Below, one piece after another: positions 1 through 8,611 of a DNA stretch of 64,000 nt (positions are counted from its first letter, which is position 1; every line of letters starts with the position of its first letter). The notes under the pieces were generated by a model. It was not told where the DNA came from. It saw nothing but the letters and a program-made list of their open reading frames with translations, and did not search any database. The stretch lies in NCBI GenBank assembly GCA_030447865.1, contig JAUJOD010000006.1, forward strand, positions 24,944 to 88,943, written 5' to 3'. This DNA is from Nocardioidaceae bacterium. GTDB taxonomy: Bacteria; Actinomycetota; Actinomycetes; Propionibacteriales; Nocardioidaceae. The translations under genes were made by a program, and so were the position numbers.

Positions 1-738
1 TGACCTGGGTGACCTCGGTCCAAACGCCCTGCAAGTCAGCGGTCACCAACCCTCCTTCATCTCACGTGAACCCTAGGCCGCGGCCCCGACACGCTTACCT
101 GAACAGCGGTCGACGCAGCGGCCCGCCACGTTCTACCTGTCCAACGCTTCGTCGCGCAGCGCGGCGACGGCCGCAGCGACAGACGGCAACGCGGGAGCCG
201 ACAGCGGTACGTCGTCCAGATCGAAATCGTGCGGCTCCTTCCTGACTCGCTGGCCGGTCGGAGTGAGACTGCTCGTGACCACCGGGGTACGCCTCGCGAC
301 CAGGCGGAGTCTCACCGGGGCTGGCCACCATGAGGCCGAGCCGGCCAAGCACCAGGTGGGTGTTCCAGGCATCCCGCAGCTCCCGAACTTCCGAACCCGA
401 GCGGCCATGCGGGGCCCAACGCCTGGGCAGCGCGTCGAACTACCTGCGTCAGACCACCGCCTATGACTGCCAGCGGAGGGCATTTGGCGGATCCGTCCTG
501 GGCGAACGACACACCCCGGAACCAACAGGGGCAATGTGCACTCCCCCGCTCAGGTGCGACCAGACCGTGAGGGGTAAGCGTCACCGGCCAACATTCAATA
601 GGGAGCGTGCAAGGGAGGCGGCCGACCGTGTGGGCCGACACGTCCACAGGTCAGTCCCTGGGCCGGCCTGGCCTCCTCACCTGTGGTCACTCGAAGAAGC
701 GCGGTACTGTCGGCGCAGGTGGCACCGGGGAGGCATCC
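1..738. other. No supported gene; upstream region of the caspase-fusion gene
   Basis: Several open frames cross this stretch on both strands, but none has a good ribosome site, a recognisable domain or a consistent frame. Minus-strand translations in different frames (about 130-350) look weakly protein-like and could be the eroded remains of a gene, but I cannot name it. Positions 727-733 (GGGGAGG) are the ribosome site of the next gene. Confidence 0.4.
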
Positions 739-2856
739 GTGAGAGACGAACTTTCTGACATCGAGGTCGGGATTCGCGCCCTCCCGCCGGCCGACCTTGC
801 AAGACTCCGGCCCTACGTCGTGAACCTGAGTCAGGGGTCGTTCTCGAGCGACGGTCAATACGCCTCCAGCGCAGCGGATGTCGACGCCATCTTCGACCTA
901 CACCTGCCTCGGTTTGTGGAGGCTGCGCAGCGCCCGGTCCCGCTCCTGATCTGGGCTCATGGTGGTCTGGTGAACGAGGAGTCCGGCCTGCGCATTGCGC
1001 AGGGACAGGTGGATTGGTGGTTGCGGAACGGCGTCTATCCCCTGCACTTCGTCTGGGAGAGCGGACTTATGGACGCCCTCGGTCAGGCACGAGGACCGCT
1101 CGCTGCGGGTCGGCGCGATCTGTGGGACCACACGACCGACCCCCTCCTTGAGGAGGCGATCCGGCCGCTGGGGCGACGAGCGTGGGCGTCTATGAAGTAC
1201 AGCGCTCAGCGAGCCAGTGATCACGGTGGGGGCGCTCGATACCTCGCTCGACGGCTCAGCGAATTCTGTGCAGCTGACCCCCATGCGGTTGCGCTGCACG
1301 CTGTGGGACACAGCGCCGGTTCGATATTCCACGCGCACTTCCTCACCGCAGCACGTTCCGAAGGTGTCCCGAGCTTCGAGACACTGCAGTATCTAGCACC
1401 GGCCATCCGGGCCGACGAATTCAAGCGCTTGGTGGCGCCAGCAGTTGGGGAGTACGTTCAGGCGCTGACGATGTACACGATGCGACGGGAGCTGGAACGG
1501 GCGGACTCCTGCATGCAGGCATATCGCAAGTCGCTGCTCTACCTGATCAAGCACGCACTGGAACCCGAGAGAGACACTCCGATCCTCGGGCTTGAGGACA
1601 CGATCGTGGGGGATCCGGAGCTCAGTTCCTTCTTCGGTCTCCGCGGCGGCGGGGGACGCCGGAGTGAAGCGGTCTGGTCGAGGACACATGCTGACGCGGC
1701 TCCGGGAAGTCGCAGCCAGGCAACGAGCCACGGCGGCTTCGACAACGACGCCTCCACGATGGACAGCGTTGCGACGCGGGTCCTCCGTGGACGCAAGGCG
1801 ACGCCCTTCCCGAGGGGCGCTGTCGATCAGGCGCGGCACCTCTACGAGGGCGTCGGCGGAAGTGGCGCAGCGGCGTCCCCCTCCCGGCCGTCAGCCGTCA
1901 CCCCTCTTCCGGGTGGAGCCGGAACGCGTCGGGCGCTGTGCGTCGGCATCGACGACTACCCCGCACCCCATGCACTTGCTGGTTGCAAGGCGGATGCCAG
2001 GGCGTGGTCGGCGATGCTGGGATCGCTGGGTTTCTCCGTCACTGAGTTGCTCGACGCAGACGCCACGCGGCAGGGAATCCTCGACGCGTTGGGAACTCTG
2101 GTGGCGGGGGCTTGTGCAGGCGATGTTGTCGTCCTCCAGTACTCGGGTCACGGCATGGAGGTCCCCGATTTCGTGGGTGATGAAGCGGGGGGCTCCAACG
2201 GTGACCGGGACGAGGCGATGTGTCCCGTCGACTTCGCTGATGGACAGTTGCTCATCGACGATGATCTGCGGCAGGTCGCAGCGCAGCTGCCGGAGGAGTC
2301 CCTGCTGACGGTCTTCGCGGACTGCTGCCACTCCGGGACCCTTATGCGGGCGTTCGTTGACCTCCCGCGCTCGCCCAGCGTGCGAACCCTGGTGGATCTG
2401 CATGCCGACGTGCGTCCTCGGTACATGCGCCTGACTTCGGACTTAGCCGACGCCTTCCGCAAGGCGCGGAGTTCCCGAGGACGCGATGCTGCCAACGATG
2501 TCCCTCGTGCGCGTCCCGCAGTCCTGTTCTCTGCATGCCGCGACTACGAGGTGGCGTACGAGCGTGATGGGCAGGGCGACTTCACCCGCCACTGCATGAG
2601 CGTTCTGTCCAAGGGCGTCTCCGGCCTGACCAACGCTGCATTCATGGACAGGGTGTTAAGAGAGTTCGGCGAAGGGAGCCAACAGAACCCAGAGCTAGAT
2701 CTGGCAGATCTTTTCGGTCCCCAGCCCTTTCTCCAGACGGCGCAGGCGATCGCGGGCCGGGGCGCGGCCAATGGGATGGCTGGCGCCGAGGCGATCGCGC
2801 CGGGGGCGGGTCGCAGAGGCTCAGGTGCGGCGCAACTGTTGGGGGGACTCGGCTGA
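739..2856 (+). CDS. Alpha/beta-hydrolase-like domain fused to a caspase (peptidase C14) domain
   Basis: Predicted 705-residue cytoplasmic protein with two catalytic-looking domains. The first half (about 30-290) is an alpha/beta-hydrolase fold: an oxyanion-like HGG follows a hydrophobic strand, and the nucleophile elbow is GHSAGS with Ser at about residue 192. A Gly/Ser/Pro-rich linker (about 305-415) leads to a caspase/metacaspase domain with the catalytic dyad in canonical context: His about 471 in YSGHG and Cys about 530 in DCCHSG. GTG 739 was chosen because GGGGAGG lies six bases before it; an upstream in-frame GTG at 607 lacks a site and would add 44 unconserved-looking residues. No signal peptide or membrane segment is visible. 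Prokaryotic C14 proteins are often effectors of defence or programmed cell death. That role here is inferred from the fusion and from the TIR and HEPN neighbours; substrates are unknown. Confidence 0.8.
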   Translation: MRDELSDIEVGIRALPPADLARLRPYVVNLSQGSFSSDGQYASSAADVDAIFDLHLPRFVEAAQRPVPLLIWAHGGLVNEESGLRIAQGQVDWWLRNGVYPLHFVWESGLMDALGQARGPLAAGRRDLWDHTTDPLLEEAIRPLGRRAWASMKYSAQRASDHGGGARYLARRLSEFCAADPHAVALHAVGHSAGSIFHAHFLTAARSEGVPSFETLQYLAPAIRADEFKRLVAPAVGEYVQALTMYTMRRELERADSCMQAYRKSLLYLIKHALEPERDTPILGLEDTIVGDPELSSFFGLRGGGGRRSEAVWSRTHADAAPGSRSQATSHGGFDNDASTMDSVATRVLRGRKATPFPRGAVDQARHLYEGVGGSGAAASPSRPSAVTPLPGGAGTRRALCVGIDDYPAPHALAGCKADARAWSAMLGSLGFSVTELLDADATRQGILDALGTLVAGACAGDVVVLQYSGHGMEVPDFVGDEAGGSNGDRDEAMCPVDFADGQLLIDDDLRQVAAQLPEESLLTVFADCCHSGTLMRAFVDLPRSPSVRTLVDLHADVRPRYMRLTSDLADAFRKARSSRGRDAANDVPRARPAVLFSACRDYEVAYERDGQGDFTRHCMSVLSKGVSGLTNAAFMDRVLREFGEGSQQNPELDLADLFGPQPFLQTAQAIAGRGAANGMAGAEAIAPGAGRRGSGAAQLLGGLG

Positions 2857-3407
2857 ATTGATGCCGTTGGATAGGGCAAGCGATGGCAGACCTTCCGCCA
2901 CAATGAACCACTGCAAGGCAGCACAAAGCGCGGTACGGCTGTATCGGGGCCGGATATGCCACCACACATGGCTGAGGCGCTCAGTGCGGCGGTTGCCCAA
3001 ACGCTCGCTTGAGAAGCGGGGGTGCTCACCGGTACGCCTGTTCCGGTGAGGTGTGCGACGCACGCCTTACTGCATCTGCGCTGCGTCACTGTCTACGTGA
3101 TCAGCTCGCGCGTGCGCGTCGGTGAGGGCGTCTTCGATCGTCATGCCGCGTCCGAGTTGGTATTCGCTGTCCCCCCTGTCCTAGAAAGCGGCTACCGAGG
3201 ATTGCGCAGATGCGCCGAGGAGCGACCGCGCCGGGGCCGACGGCCGCCATCCCAAACTGAGTTGTTGGAAGTGACCGTATGGCGTCCCGTGGTGACGATA
3301 TTCAACGGACGGGTCATACGGAGCGTCCGCACCCACGGGTGCGCTTTGGCTTGCTACCTTGCCGCAGAGCTCCCCTTCCTTTGCGCAGCATCCGCTTGGC
3401 GCAGTGG
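2857..3407. other. Intergenic region, nothing recognised
   Basis: About 550 bases between the caspase-fusion gene and the left end of the IS21 element. Short open frames on both strands have no start signal or recognisable sequence. I see no tRNA, array or clear terminator. Confidence 0.4.
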
Positions 3408-3466
3408 TGTCAACGGCGGCCGAAATCTGACCCCCTTTCGTCGGTTGAAAATTGACCCCCTTGGTT
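3408..3466 (+). repeat. IS21 left terminal inverted repeat
   Basis: Begins TGTCAACGGCGG and contains two GAAAnnTGACC words 25 bases apart. It matches the reverse complement of the right end over most of its length, including the double internal repeat. Confidence 0.85.
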
Positions 3467-4279
3467 CTAGTTCTCTTCGGTGACGGCTGCGGGGACGCGG
3501 CCGAGTTCGCGGTTCTTCAGCCGGTAGGAATCGCCCTTGAGAGGGATGACCTCGGCGTGGTGGACGAGCCGGTCGATCATCGCGGCGGCAACGGTGTCGT
3601 CGCCGAACACCTCACCCCAGCGGGCGAAGTTCTTGTTGGAGGTGACGATCAGGGTGGCGCGCTCGTAGCGGGAGGAGACCAGCTGGAAGAACAGGTTCGC
3701 TGCCTCGGGTTCGAACGGGATGTAGCCGACCTCGTCGATGACCAGGACGGGGTAGCGCACTAGTCGGCGCAGTTCGTCTTGGAGCCTGCCAGTGTGGTGG
3801 GCTTCGGCCAGCCGGTCGACCCACTGGGATGCGGTGGCGAACAGCACCCGGTGTCCTGCTTGGCAGGCGCGGATGGCCAGCCCAGTGGCCAGATGGGTCT
3901 TGCCGGTGCCGGGTGGGCCGAGCAGGACGACGTTGTCCTTGGCGACGACGAAGTCCAGGGTGGCCAGGTGGGCGACGGTTTGGCGCTTGAGCCCACGGGC
4001 GTGGTCGTAGTCGAAGTCCTCCAGGCTCTTGCGGGCCGGGAACCGTGCGGCGCGGATGCGCCCTTCGCCGCCGTGGGCCTCACGAGCGGCGACCTCGCGT
4101 TGCAGACAGGCGGCGAGGAACTCCTCGTGCGTCCAGGACTCCTCGCGGGCTCGTTCGGCGAGCCGGTCGATGGACTCCCGCAGCGTGGGTGCCTTCAACG
4201 CCCGGGTCAGGTACTCCAGTTCCGAACTCACATCGCGACCGGTCCTGGCCCTGGTGTCGGCATTGGTCCTGGTCGCCAT
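3467..4279 (-). CDS. istB: IstB-like ATP-binding transposition helper protein (IS21)
   Basis: A 270-residue AAA+ ATPase that helps the IS21 transposase assemble on target DNA. Walker A is LLGPPGTGKTHLA and Walker B is VLVIDEVGY; the IstB-typical sensor segment TLIVTSNKNF follows. The start (ATG, 4279) shares one base with the istA stop (TGATG), which is the usual translational coupling of the pair. The frame stays open further upstream inside istA, but the internal ATG gives the normal family length. Confidence 0.93.
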   Translation of the reverse strand: MATRTNADTRARTGRDVSSELEYLTRALKAPTLRESIDRLAERAREESWTHEEFLAACLQREVAAREAHGGEGRIRAARFPARKSLEDFDYDHARGLKRQTVAHLATLDFVVAKDNVVLLGPPGTGKTHLATGLAIRACQAGHRVLFATASQWVDRLAEAHHTGRLQDELRRLVRYPVLVIDEVGYIPFEPEAANLFFQLVSSRYERATLIVTSNKNFARWGEVFGDDTVAAAMIDRLVHHAEVIPLKGDSYRLKNRELGRVPAAVTEEN

Positions 4280-5553
4280 CACCTGACTTCGCCGTTCACG
4301 GCGCCGCTCACCTCGGGGACCAGGCCGAGCGCGGTGTCGTAGGACCCGAGCGAGCGGATCTCGACCTCCTCTCCGGTGACGGCATCCGGCACCGGTCGGA
4401 GCAGATCCGCTCGGCCGCGGCGCAGCACCTTGCCGGCCACGACGTGCTCGAAGTCGGTGATGGTCTGATGCTGGGCCCACACCCTGGCGTGGTCGGCGAC
4501 CAGCGCGTTTTCGCAGGCCACCCACACCCGGTCCAGGTCGGCCTGGACCTCGATCCGGCGTCCGACCACGCCTGGGTGCACGGAGTAGTCGTTGGAATCG
4601 ACGCGGACGTAGTGGTCCCGCGGCAATCGGGTCGAGCACCGCCAGCCGACCTGCGGCGCGACGGGCGGCAGCGGCAGCATCGCCGCCCGGTCCGCGGCGG
4701 CCCGGTCGCCGGGGGTGCAGCCCAGGACCCGCATCCGACGGGCGTTGGCCTTGACCAGGAACCCGCCCAGCTGGGTGTTGAAGTTCTCCGGGCCGGTGAA
4801 GGTACGACCGGGAAGGAAGGAGCGCTCGAGGTAGTCGTGGAACCGTTCGAGCATGCCCTTGGCTTCGGGATCGGCGGGCTTACAGATGACCACCTTCGCG
4901 CCCAGCACTCCGCGGAACGCCTGACAGGCCGTACTCAGCTCGGGCTGCCGGGCACGCCACCGGCCAACCGCGGATTCGCCGTCCCACACCAACACCTTCG
5001 GAACGCCAAGTAGCTGCTCCGACAGCAGCCGCCACCAGCCGGCATACAGGTCCTGCGCATCGCGTGAGGGGATCAGCAGGCCGCCGGCCCACCGCGAGTA
5101 GCCCGACACCGTGGTCATCACCGGCAGTCGCTTCGCGGACCGGATCTGCCCGAAGCCGACCGGGATCTCGATCGGTGGGAACCAGAAGTCGAACTGCGCC
5201 AGCTCGCCGGCCTCATACGTGGTCCGCGACGCCGGGTCCGGCGGCAGATAGGCCGGACGCAGCTCGCGGACCCGTTCCTTAAACACCGTCATCCCGCGAG
5301 ACCAACCAACCCGTTCAGCGATCACCGTCGCCGGCATCGTCGGCACCGCCCGCAGCTGCTCCCGGATCCGCGTTTCGAACTCATCGACCGTCGACCCAGA
5401 CGGCGGCCGGGCATACCTCGGCGGCCCGTCAGACGCCAGCGCGGCTCGCACGGTGTTCCGCGAGACCCCCAACGTCCTGGCGATCATCTTGATCGGCAAC
5501 CCCTCAGCCCGGTGCAACCTACGGATCTCCGCCCAGTCCTCCACTGACAACAC
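4279..5553 (-). CDS. istA: IS21-family transposase IstA
   Basis: A 424-residue DDE transposase. An N-terminal helix-turn-helix (about residues 3-40, with TLGVSRNTVRAAL) binds the ends. The catalytic core shows Asp in AQFDFWF, Asp in VLVWDGES and Glu in DPEAKGMLERF, in the order and spacing expected for an rve-type D,D-35-E domain. A C-terminal Mu-type beta domain follows. It is intact and is the first gene of the two-gene IS21 unit. Confidence 0.93.
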   Translation of the reverse strand: MLSVEDWAEIRRLHRAEGLPIKMIARTLGVSRNTVRAALASDGPPRYARPPSGSTVDEFETRIREQLRAVPTMPATVIAERVGWSRGMTVFKERVRELRPAYLPPDPASRTTYEAGELAQFDFWFPPIEIPVGFGQIRSAKRLPVMTTVSGYSRWAGGLLIPSRDAQDLYAGWWRLLSEQLLGVPKVLVWDGESAVGRWRARQPELSTACQAFRGVLGAKVVICKPADPEAKGMLERFHDYLERSFLPGRTFTGPENFNTQLGGFLVKANARRMRVLGCTPGDRAAADRAAMLPLPPVAPQVGWRCSTRLPRDHYVRVDSNDYSVHPGVVGRRIEVQADLDRVWVACENALVADHARVWAQHQTITDFEHVVAGKVLRRGRADLLRPVPDAVTGEEVEIRSLGSYDTALGLVPEVSGAVNGEVR

Positions 5554-5587
5554 CCACTTCCTCCTGACCTCGACATGAGGCCAGGCT

Positions 5588-5646
5588 CTCGGAAGGGGTC
5601 AGTTTTCGACCGTCGATACAGGGTCAGTTTTCAGGCGCCGCCGACA
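5588..5646 (-). repeat. IS21 right terminal inverted repeat
   Basis: Reads, on the minus strand, TGTCGGCGGCGCCTGAAAAC and then a second GAAAACTGACC word 25 bases on. It is the inverted partner of the left end at 3408. Confidence 0.85.
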
Positions 5647-5979
5647 GGCGCTTCTGCGACGCATCCCAAACTGTCGGTGTCGTGAGGGACCCTGGTGCAG
5701 ACCGAAAGCTGAGACACGCAGAACGGGGAGGACCCGATGACGACAAACACGCACCGAGCGAGAGTGAGGCTTCTGGACTGTAGATGCGGGGCGGGACACA
5801 CCTCTGTGTCCAGATTTCGCGTGGAGTTCCGCCGGAGCTGCGCTGCCCACCCGACCAACCGCAGGGTTGGAGCCAGGGAGGCGGTGGATGCCCGGTTCGA
5901 CCCGACCTTGCCGATCGGGTAGAGCGGGTGCTGCGCGACTCGCTCCAGGAGTGCAAGCGCCTTCGTTACGTGCCCGTCC
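5647..5979. other. Right flank of the IS21 element with a possible gene remnant
   Basis: No complete gene. A plus-strand frame ending at 5987 reads like the tail of a real protein over its last ~30 codons (DLADRVERVLRDSLQECKRL) and overlaps the next gene's ATG by eight bases. This could be the 3' end of a gene cut by the IS21 insertion. The evidence is protein-like composition only. Confidence 0.25.
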
Positions 5980-6501
5980 ATGCCTGAGGTACCTGAGCCT
6001 GAGTTCCGTCTGCCAGCCGACTCGCGCATGGCGCAGATGATCGCCGGTTTCGACGCTGGTGGGCATCCCGTTCCCATGACCCCTACCTGCCTCGAGCAGC
6101 TAGCGGCGAGTTGGCCGACATCAAGTGGGACGCCTACGGAGATCGCTGAGCTACTGCGTATCAGCCGACGGTTGTTCGCTCACAGCTTCTTCGTGTATGA
6201 GTTCATGGCCGTCGCGGCGCTGTGGTCATTTCTGGCACTGGAGGCGGCGCTCCGCGCTTGCCTTCAGAGTCACGCACCCTTCGCCAAGTTGATCGACCAA
6301 GCTTGTGAGCAAGGGCGGGTAGGACCGGGCGTCGGCGAGCTCCTCCACGCTGCACGCGAGTTGCGGAACGGATTCGCACATCCGTCGACGCAGGCTGCCT
6401 GGACCGTTGGCATGGCCGCCCCGACTGTTGAGGCGTCTCACCGCGTCATCGCGGATCTGTTCCCCGAGAAGGAAGGGACGACTGAGCACGACGGGGCGTG
6501 A
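5980..6501 (+). CDS. HEPN-like protein with an Rx4H motif
   Basis: A 173-residue, mostly helical soluble protein. Near its C-terminus it has RNGFAH (Arg129 to His134), which fits the R-polar-x3-H signature of HEPN nucleases. It is preceded by two long helices, the first containing ALWSFLALEAALRACL, as in HEPN folds where the motif sits on the last core helix. HEPN domains often act as RNases in toxin-antitoxin and abortive-infection systems. No MNT-type antitoxin lies beside it. No ribosome site precedes ATG 5980, so internal ATGs (residues 17 and 33) are possible starts. It converges on the TIR operon, with 52 bases between the stops. A membership search could place it in another helical family. 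Confidence 0.5.
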   Translation: MPEVPEPEFRLPADSRMAQMIAGFDAGGHPVPMTPTCLEQLAASWPTSSGTPTEIAELLRISRRLFAHSFFVYEFMAVAALWSFLALEAALRACLQSHAPFAKLIDQACEQGRVGPGVGELLHAARELRNGFAHPSTQAAWTVGMAAPTVEASHRVIADLFPEKEGTTEHDGA

Positions 6502-6553
6502 GACTGGTGAATGACACAGTGACCTTCGGGGATGTGTTGGACGATGCTGCTTC

Positions 6554-6874
6554 CTAGCCGCGAGACACCTCTTGTAGGTGCTTCCGCCACGCGCGGTTCG
6601 TGTTGAATCGACTCTTCATCCACCCGCATGAGCAGCCCACCTGCGTCGACCCGATGACAGTAACCACGTCGGGAAGTCTTTGGTGTTGCACCTGCGAGGG
6701 GCTTGCCGGATTTGGTCCGGGGTGGGCGGGCGGAGCGTAGAACGGTCGAGCACCTTGACCGGTCAGGATCGCATGTAGCAATCGGTTCGTCTCTTGCTGT
6801 GCCGCTAGCTGCGCCCCTGCGATCTCGGCCAGTTGCCGTAGCCGCAGCTCCTGTGGGTTCTCGGGAGCGGTCAT
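6554..6874 (-). CDS. Small protein with a C-terminal CxCGW...H putative metal-binding motif (TIR operon, third gene)
   Basis: A 106-residue protein. Residues 6-40 form a charged helix likely to pair as a coiled coil. A Pro-rich linker follows, and the C-terminus has GCSCGWMKSRF then AWRKHLQEV, a Cys-x-Cys plus downstream His arrangement seen in small metal-binding folds. ATG 6874 has GGAGGG six bases upstream and overlaps the stop of the preceding gene (ATGA), so the two are translationally coupled. Function unknown; the operon suggests a partner or regulator of the TIR protein. Confidence 0.65.
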   Translation of the reverse strand: MTAPENPQELRLRQLAEIAGAQLAAQQETNRLLHAILTGQGARPFYAPPAHPGPNPASPSQVQHQRLPDVVTVIGSTQVGCSCGWMKSRFNTNRAWRKHLQEVSRG

Positions 6875-7677
6875 GTCGGTCCCTCCGGTAACAATTGCTG
6901 TTCCAGTTCGTGCTGCTTGCGCTCCCACTCGGCGTTCTCACGTTCTAAACGCCTCCGGTGCGCCTTCCTCCTCTCAACGATCACCGACAGAGGCTGGGTA
7001 AGTGCACTGGCCTGGGTCTTGAGCGACTTCTCGATCTCTCGCAACGACTTTCCGATGTGATGGAGCCCGTACGTCTCGGTGAACAGAACGCCGGACATCA
7101 GATCAAGGTCGAGAGTGCTCTCTTCCTCCCAGTGGTGATCGTGACCATCGTGGTACTTCACCTTGACTCGGTGACGTGAGGGCAACTTGGGGTCCGCGTG
7201 GCGCTCGATGGCGGAGTCGAAGAACATCCGCTGTCGGAAACCAGGGGGAAGCATCTCGATCGGCTCGGTGAACACCCGGGCCTTGTGGAGGGGATACTGC
7301 ACATCGTCCCGGGCGCGCTTTAGGGGCGGATCAACGGTGATCGTCACATCGCGAGCGGGTCCGGCACCGATGTTGGAGAGCACGATGTCGAGCAGGTGGG
7401 AGGAGGTCTCGCCGCGCTCGGCGGTCAAGAGCACATACGGCCTGGCGCGGTCGAGGCGGGCATCTTCCGACTGCTTCGCGTGGGCGACGCGCGTCCGTTC
7501 GGCTTCCTTGGCTTGTTCTCGCCGAAGCGTCTCACCCTGCGCGTACTGACGAGCGGCGATCATCGCCGCGACCCCAGCGATGATAAGCGCACCGGCCGTG
7601 GACAGCACCCCCACTACGTTCCACTGAAGTTCGGTTAGCCCCCAAACCTGCTGCTCCGCTGGCGCAGCGGCAATCAT
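6871..7677 (-). CDS. Single-pass membrane protein with a C-terminal coiled coil (TIR operon, second gene)
   Basis: A 268-residue protein. Residues about 18-45 form one hydrophobic transmembrane helix (VVGVLSTAGALIIAGVAAMI) near the N-terminus. A charged Arg/Glu helix follows, then a beta-rich central domain (about 80-205) with HDGHDHHWEE, and a strongly charged C-terminal helix (about 212-262) typical of coiled coils. Its ATG overlaps the TIR stop (ATGA), and its own stop overlaps the next ATG in the same way. No family recognised. It could be the membrane-anchored sensor or effector partner of the TIR protein; this is inference from the operon alone. Confidence 0.65.
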   Translation of the reverse strand: MIAAAPAEQQVWGLTELQWNVVGVLSTAGALIIAGVAAMIAARQYAQGETLRREQAKEAERTRVAHAKQSEDARLDRARPYVLLTAERGETSSHLLDIVLSNIGAGPARDVTITVDPPLKRARDDVQYPLHKARVFTEPIEMLPPGFRQRMFFDSAIERHADPKLPSRHRVKVKYHDGHDHHWEEESTLDLDLMSGVLFTETYGLHHIGKSLREIEKSLKTQASALTQPLSVIVERRKAHRRRLERENAEWERKQHELEQQLLPEGPT

Positions 7678-8531
7678 GATGCATCCTCGTCGCCGCCGTG
7701 GACCACACCGGCGATCTCCTCCGCGATCTCAACCACGGTGTGTGTCGCGGTACTCCGAGCGAGTTTGTCGGCGAGACTCGGACTGTGGGCGGTGATCTGA
7801 TCCTTCGTGACGTTGTGCCAGATCGGAAGCAGGTTCTGTTCGCCCGCAACCGTCTTGGTCACGATCCCGTCAAGCTCGTACTGGGTCCATCCCTTGGCCA
7901 AGAAGTCCGCCGAGAAGATGACCGCCGCGAATCTGCTTCCCCTGATGCCTTGGTCGATCTTCCGGCGGAGACTGTCCCCGATCTTCATTTCAATATCATC
8001 CAGCCACACGGACACGTCTCGCTCCTCAAGTGCCGCTGCGAGAGGCTGGGCGACAGACTCAAGGTCCTCACTGGCGTGCGAGATGAACACGTCCCACGTA
8101 CGTCCACCTAGAACGTCGGGTGCGGGTGGGTCGTCCGGTACGTCGTGGAGGATGGACGACAAGGCGCCTGGGTTGCGCATCGGAGGCAACGACCCGCGTG
8201 GCGGAGGCTCCACTCCGACACTGGCGTTGATCCTCCCCGGGTAGCCCCCGAGGTCGATGGCAACAAACCAATGACCATCCCTCGGTACGGTAAGCCGTGC
8301 CGGCGACCGCCTGGCCTCGCCTCCCAGGTATTGGCACCGCTCCCGGCGTGCGTACCTCCGATAGTTCGAGGCGTCCATCAGAAGCACGTTCGCCCTGTTG
8401 CGAAGGGTCACCACCACGACCGATCCGCGCTTGAGGTTACCCAAGTCCCACTTCACGTGCTCCACTTGCCGCCTCCGAGGTTCCCTTTTTCGTTGGCCAC
8501 TGGACATGACAGTAGTGACGGCGACCGACAC
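7674..8531 (-). CDS. DUF1883-TIR domain protein
   Basis: A 285-residue protein with an N-terminal DUF1883-like beta domain (about 23-108) and a C-terminal TIR domain (about 146-275). The TIR part begins WDVFISHASED, continues with a BB-loop region around residues 179-188, and has YEL with Glu219, the usual catalytic glutamate of NAD-cleaving TIRs. Bacterial TIR proteins commonly deplete NAD or make cyclic-ADP-ribose signals in anti-phage defence; that activity here is inferred. First gene of a three-gene operon whose stops and starts all overlap by four bases. The start is uncertain: GTG 8531 is the longest, ATG 8507 is possible, and neither has a good ribosome site. The IS256 element begins only ~80 bases upstream, so the native promoter may be lost or replaced. 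Confidence 0.85.
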   Translation of the reverse strand: MSVAVTTVMSSGQRKREPRRRQVEHVKWDLGNLKRGSVVVVTLRNRANVLLMDASNYRRYARRERCQYLGGEARRSPARLTVPRDGHWFVAIDLGGYPGRINASVGVEPPPRGSLPPMRNPGALSSILHDVPDDPPAPDVLGGRTWDVFISHASEDLESVAQPLAAALEERDVSVWLDDIEMKIGDSLRRKIDQGIRGSRFAAVIFSADFLAKGWTQYELDGIVTKTVAGEQNLLPIWHNVTKDQITAHSPSLADKLARSTATHTVVEIAEEIAGVVHGGDEDAS

Positions 8532-8611
8532 ATCTGCCGAAGTGATCGAGATGCCGTCGATGTCGGAGGTCCGAGCGACAATGCAGGCAGGCCAAGCCCA
8601 GGGTGGTGGTG

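Larger units (their letters stand above)
3408..5646 (-). mobile_element. IS21-family insertion sequence, apparently complete
   Basis: A 2.24-kb element with istA and istB on the minus strand and matching terminal inverted repeats that start with TG at 3408 and end with CA at 5646. Each end carries two transposase-binding-like repeats 25 bases apart: TGACCCCC at 3428 and 3453 on the left, GGGTCA words ending at 5601 and 5626 on the right. Both genes are intact, so the copy may be active. I could not find a convincing direct target duplication in the flanks. It separates the caspase-fusion gene from the HEPN/TIR genes. Confidence 0.88.

Noticed and set aside
4045..5013. Plus-strand open frame across the IS21 genes
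   Set aside because: It is antisense to istA/istB and has no start site or recognisable protein.
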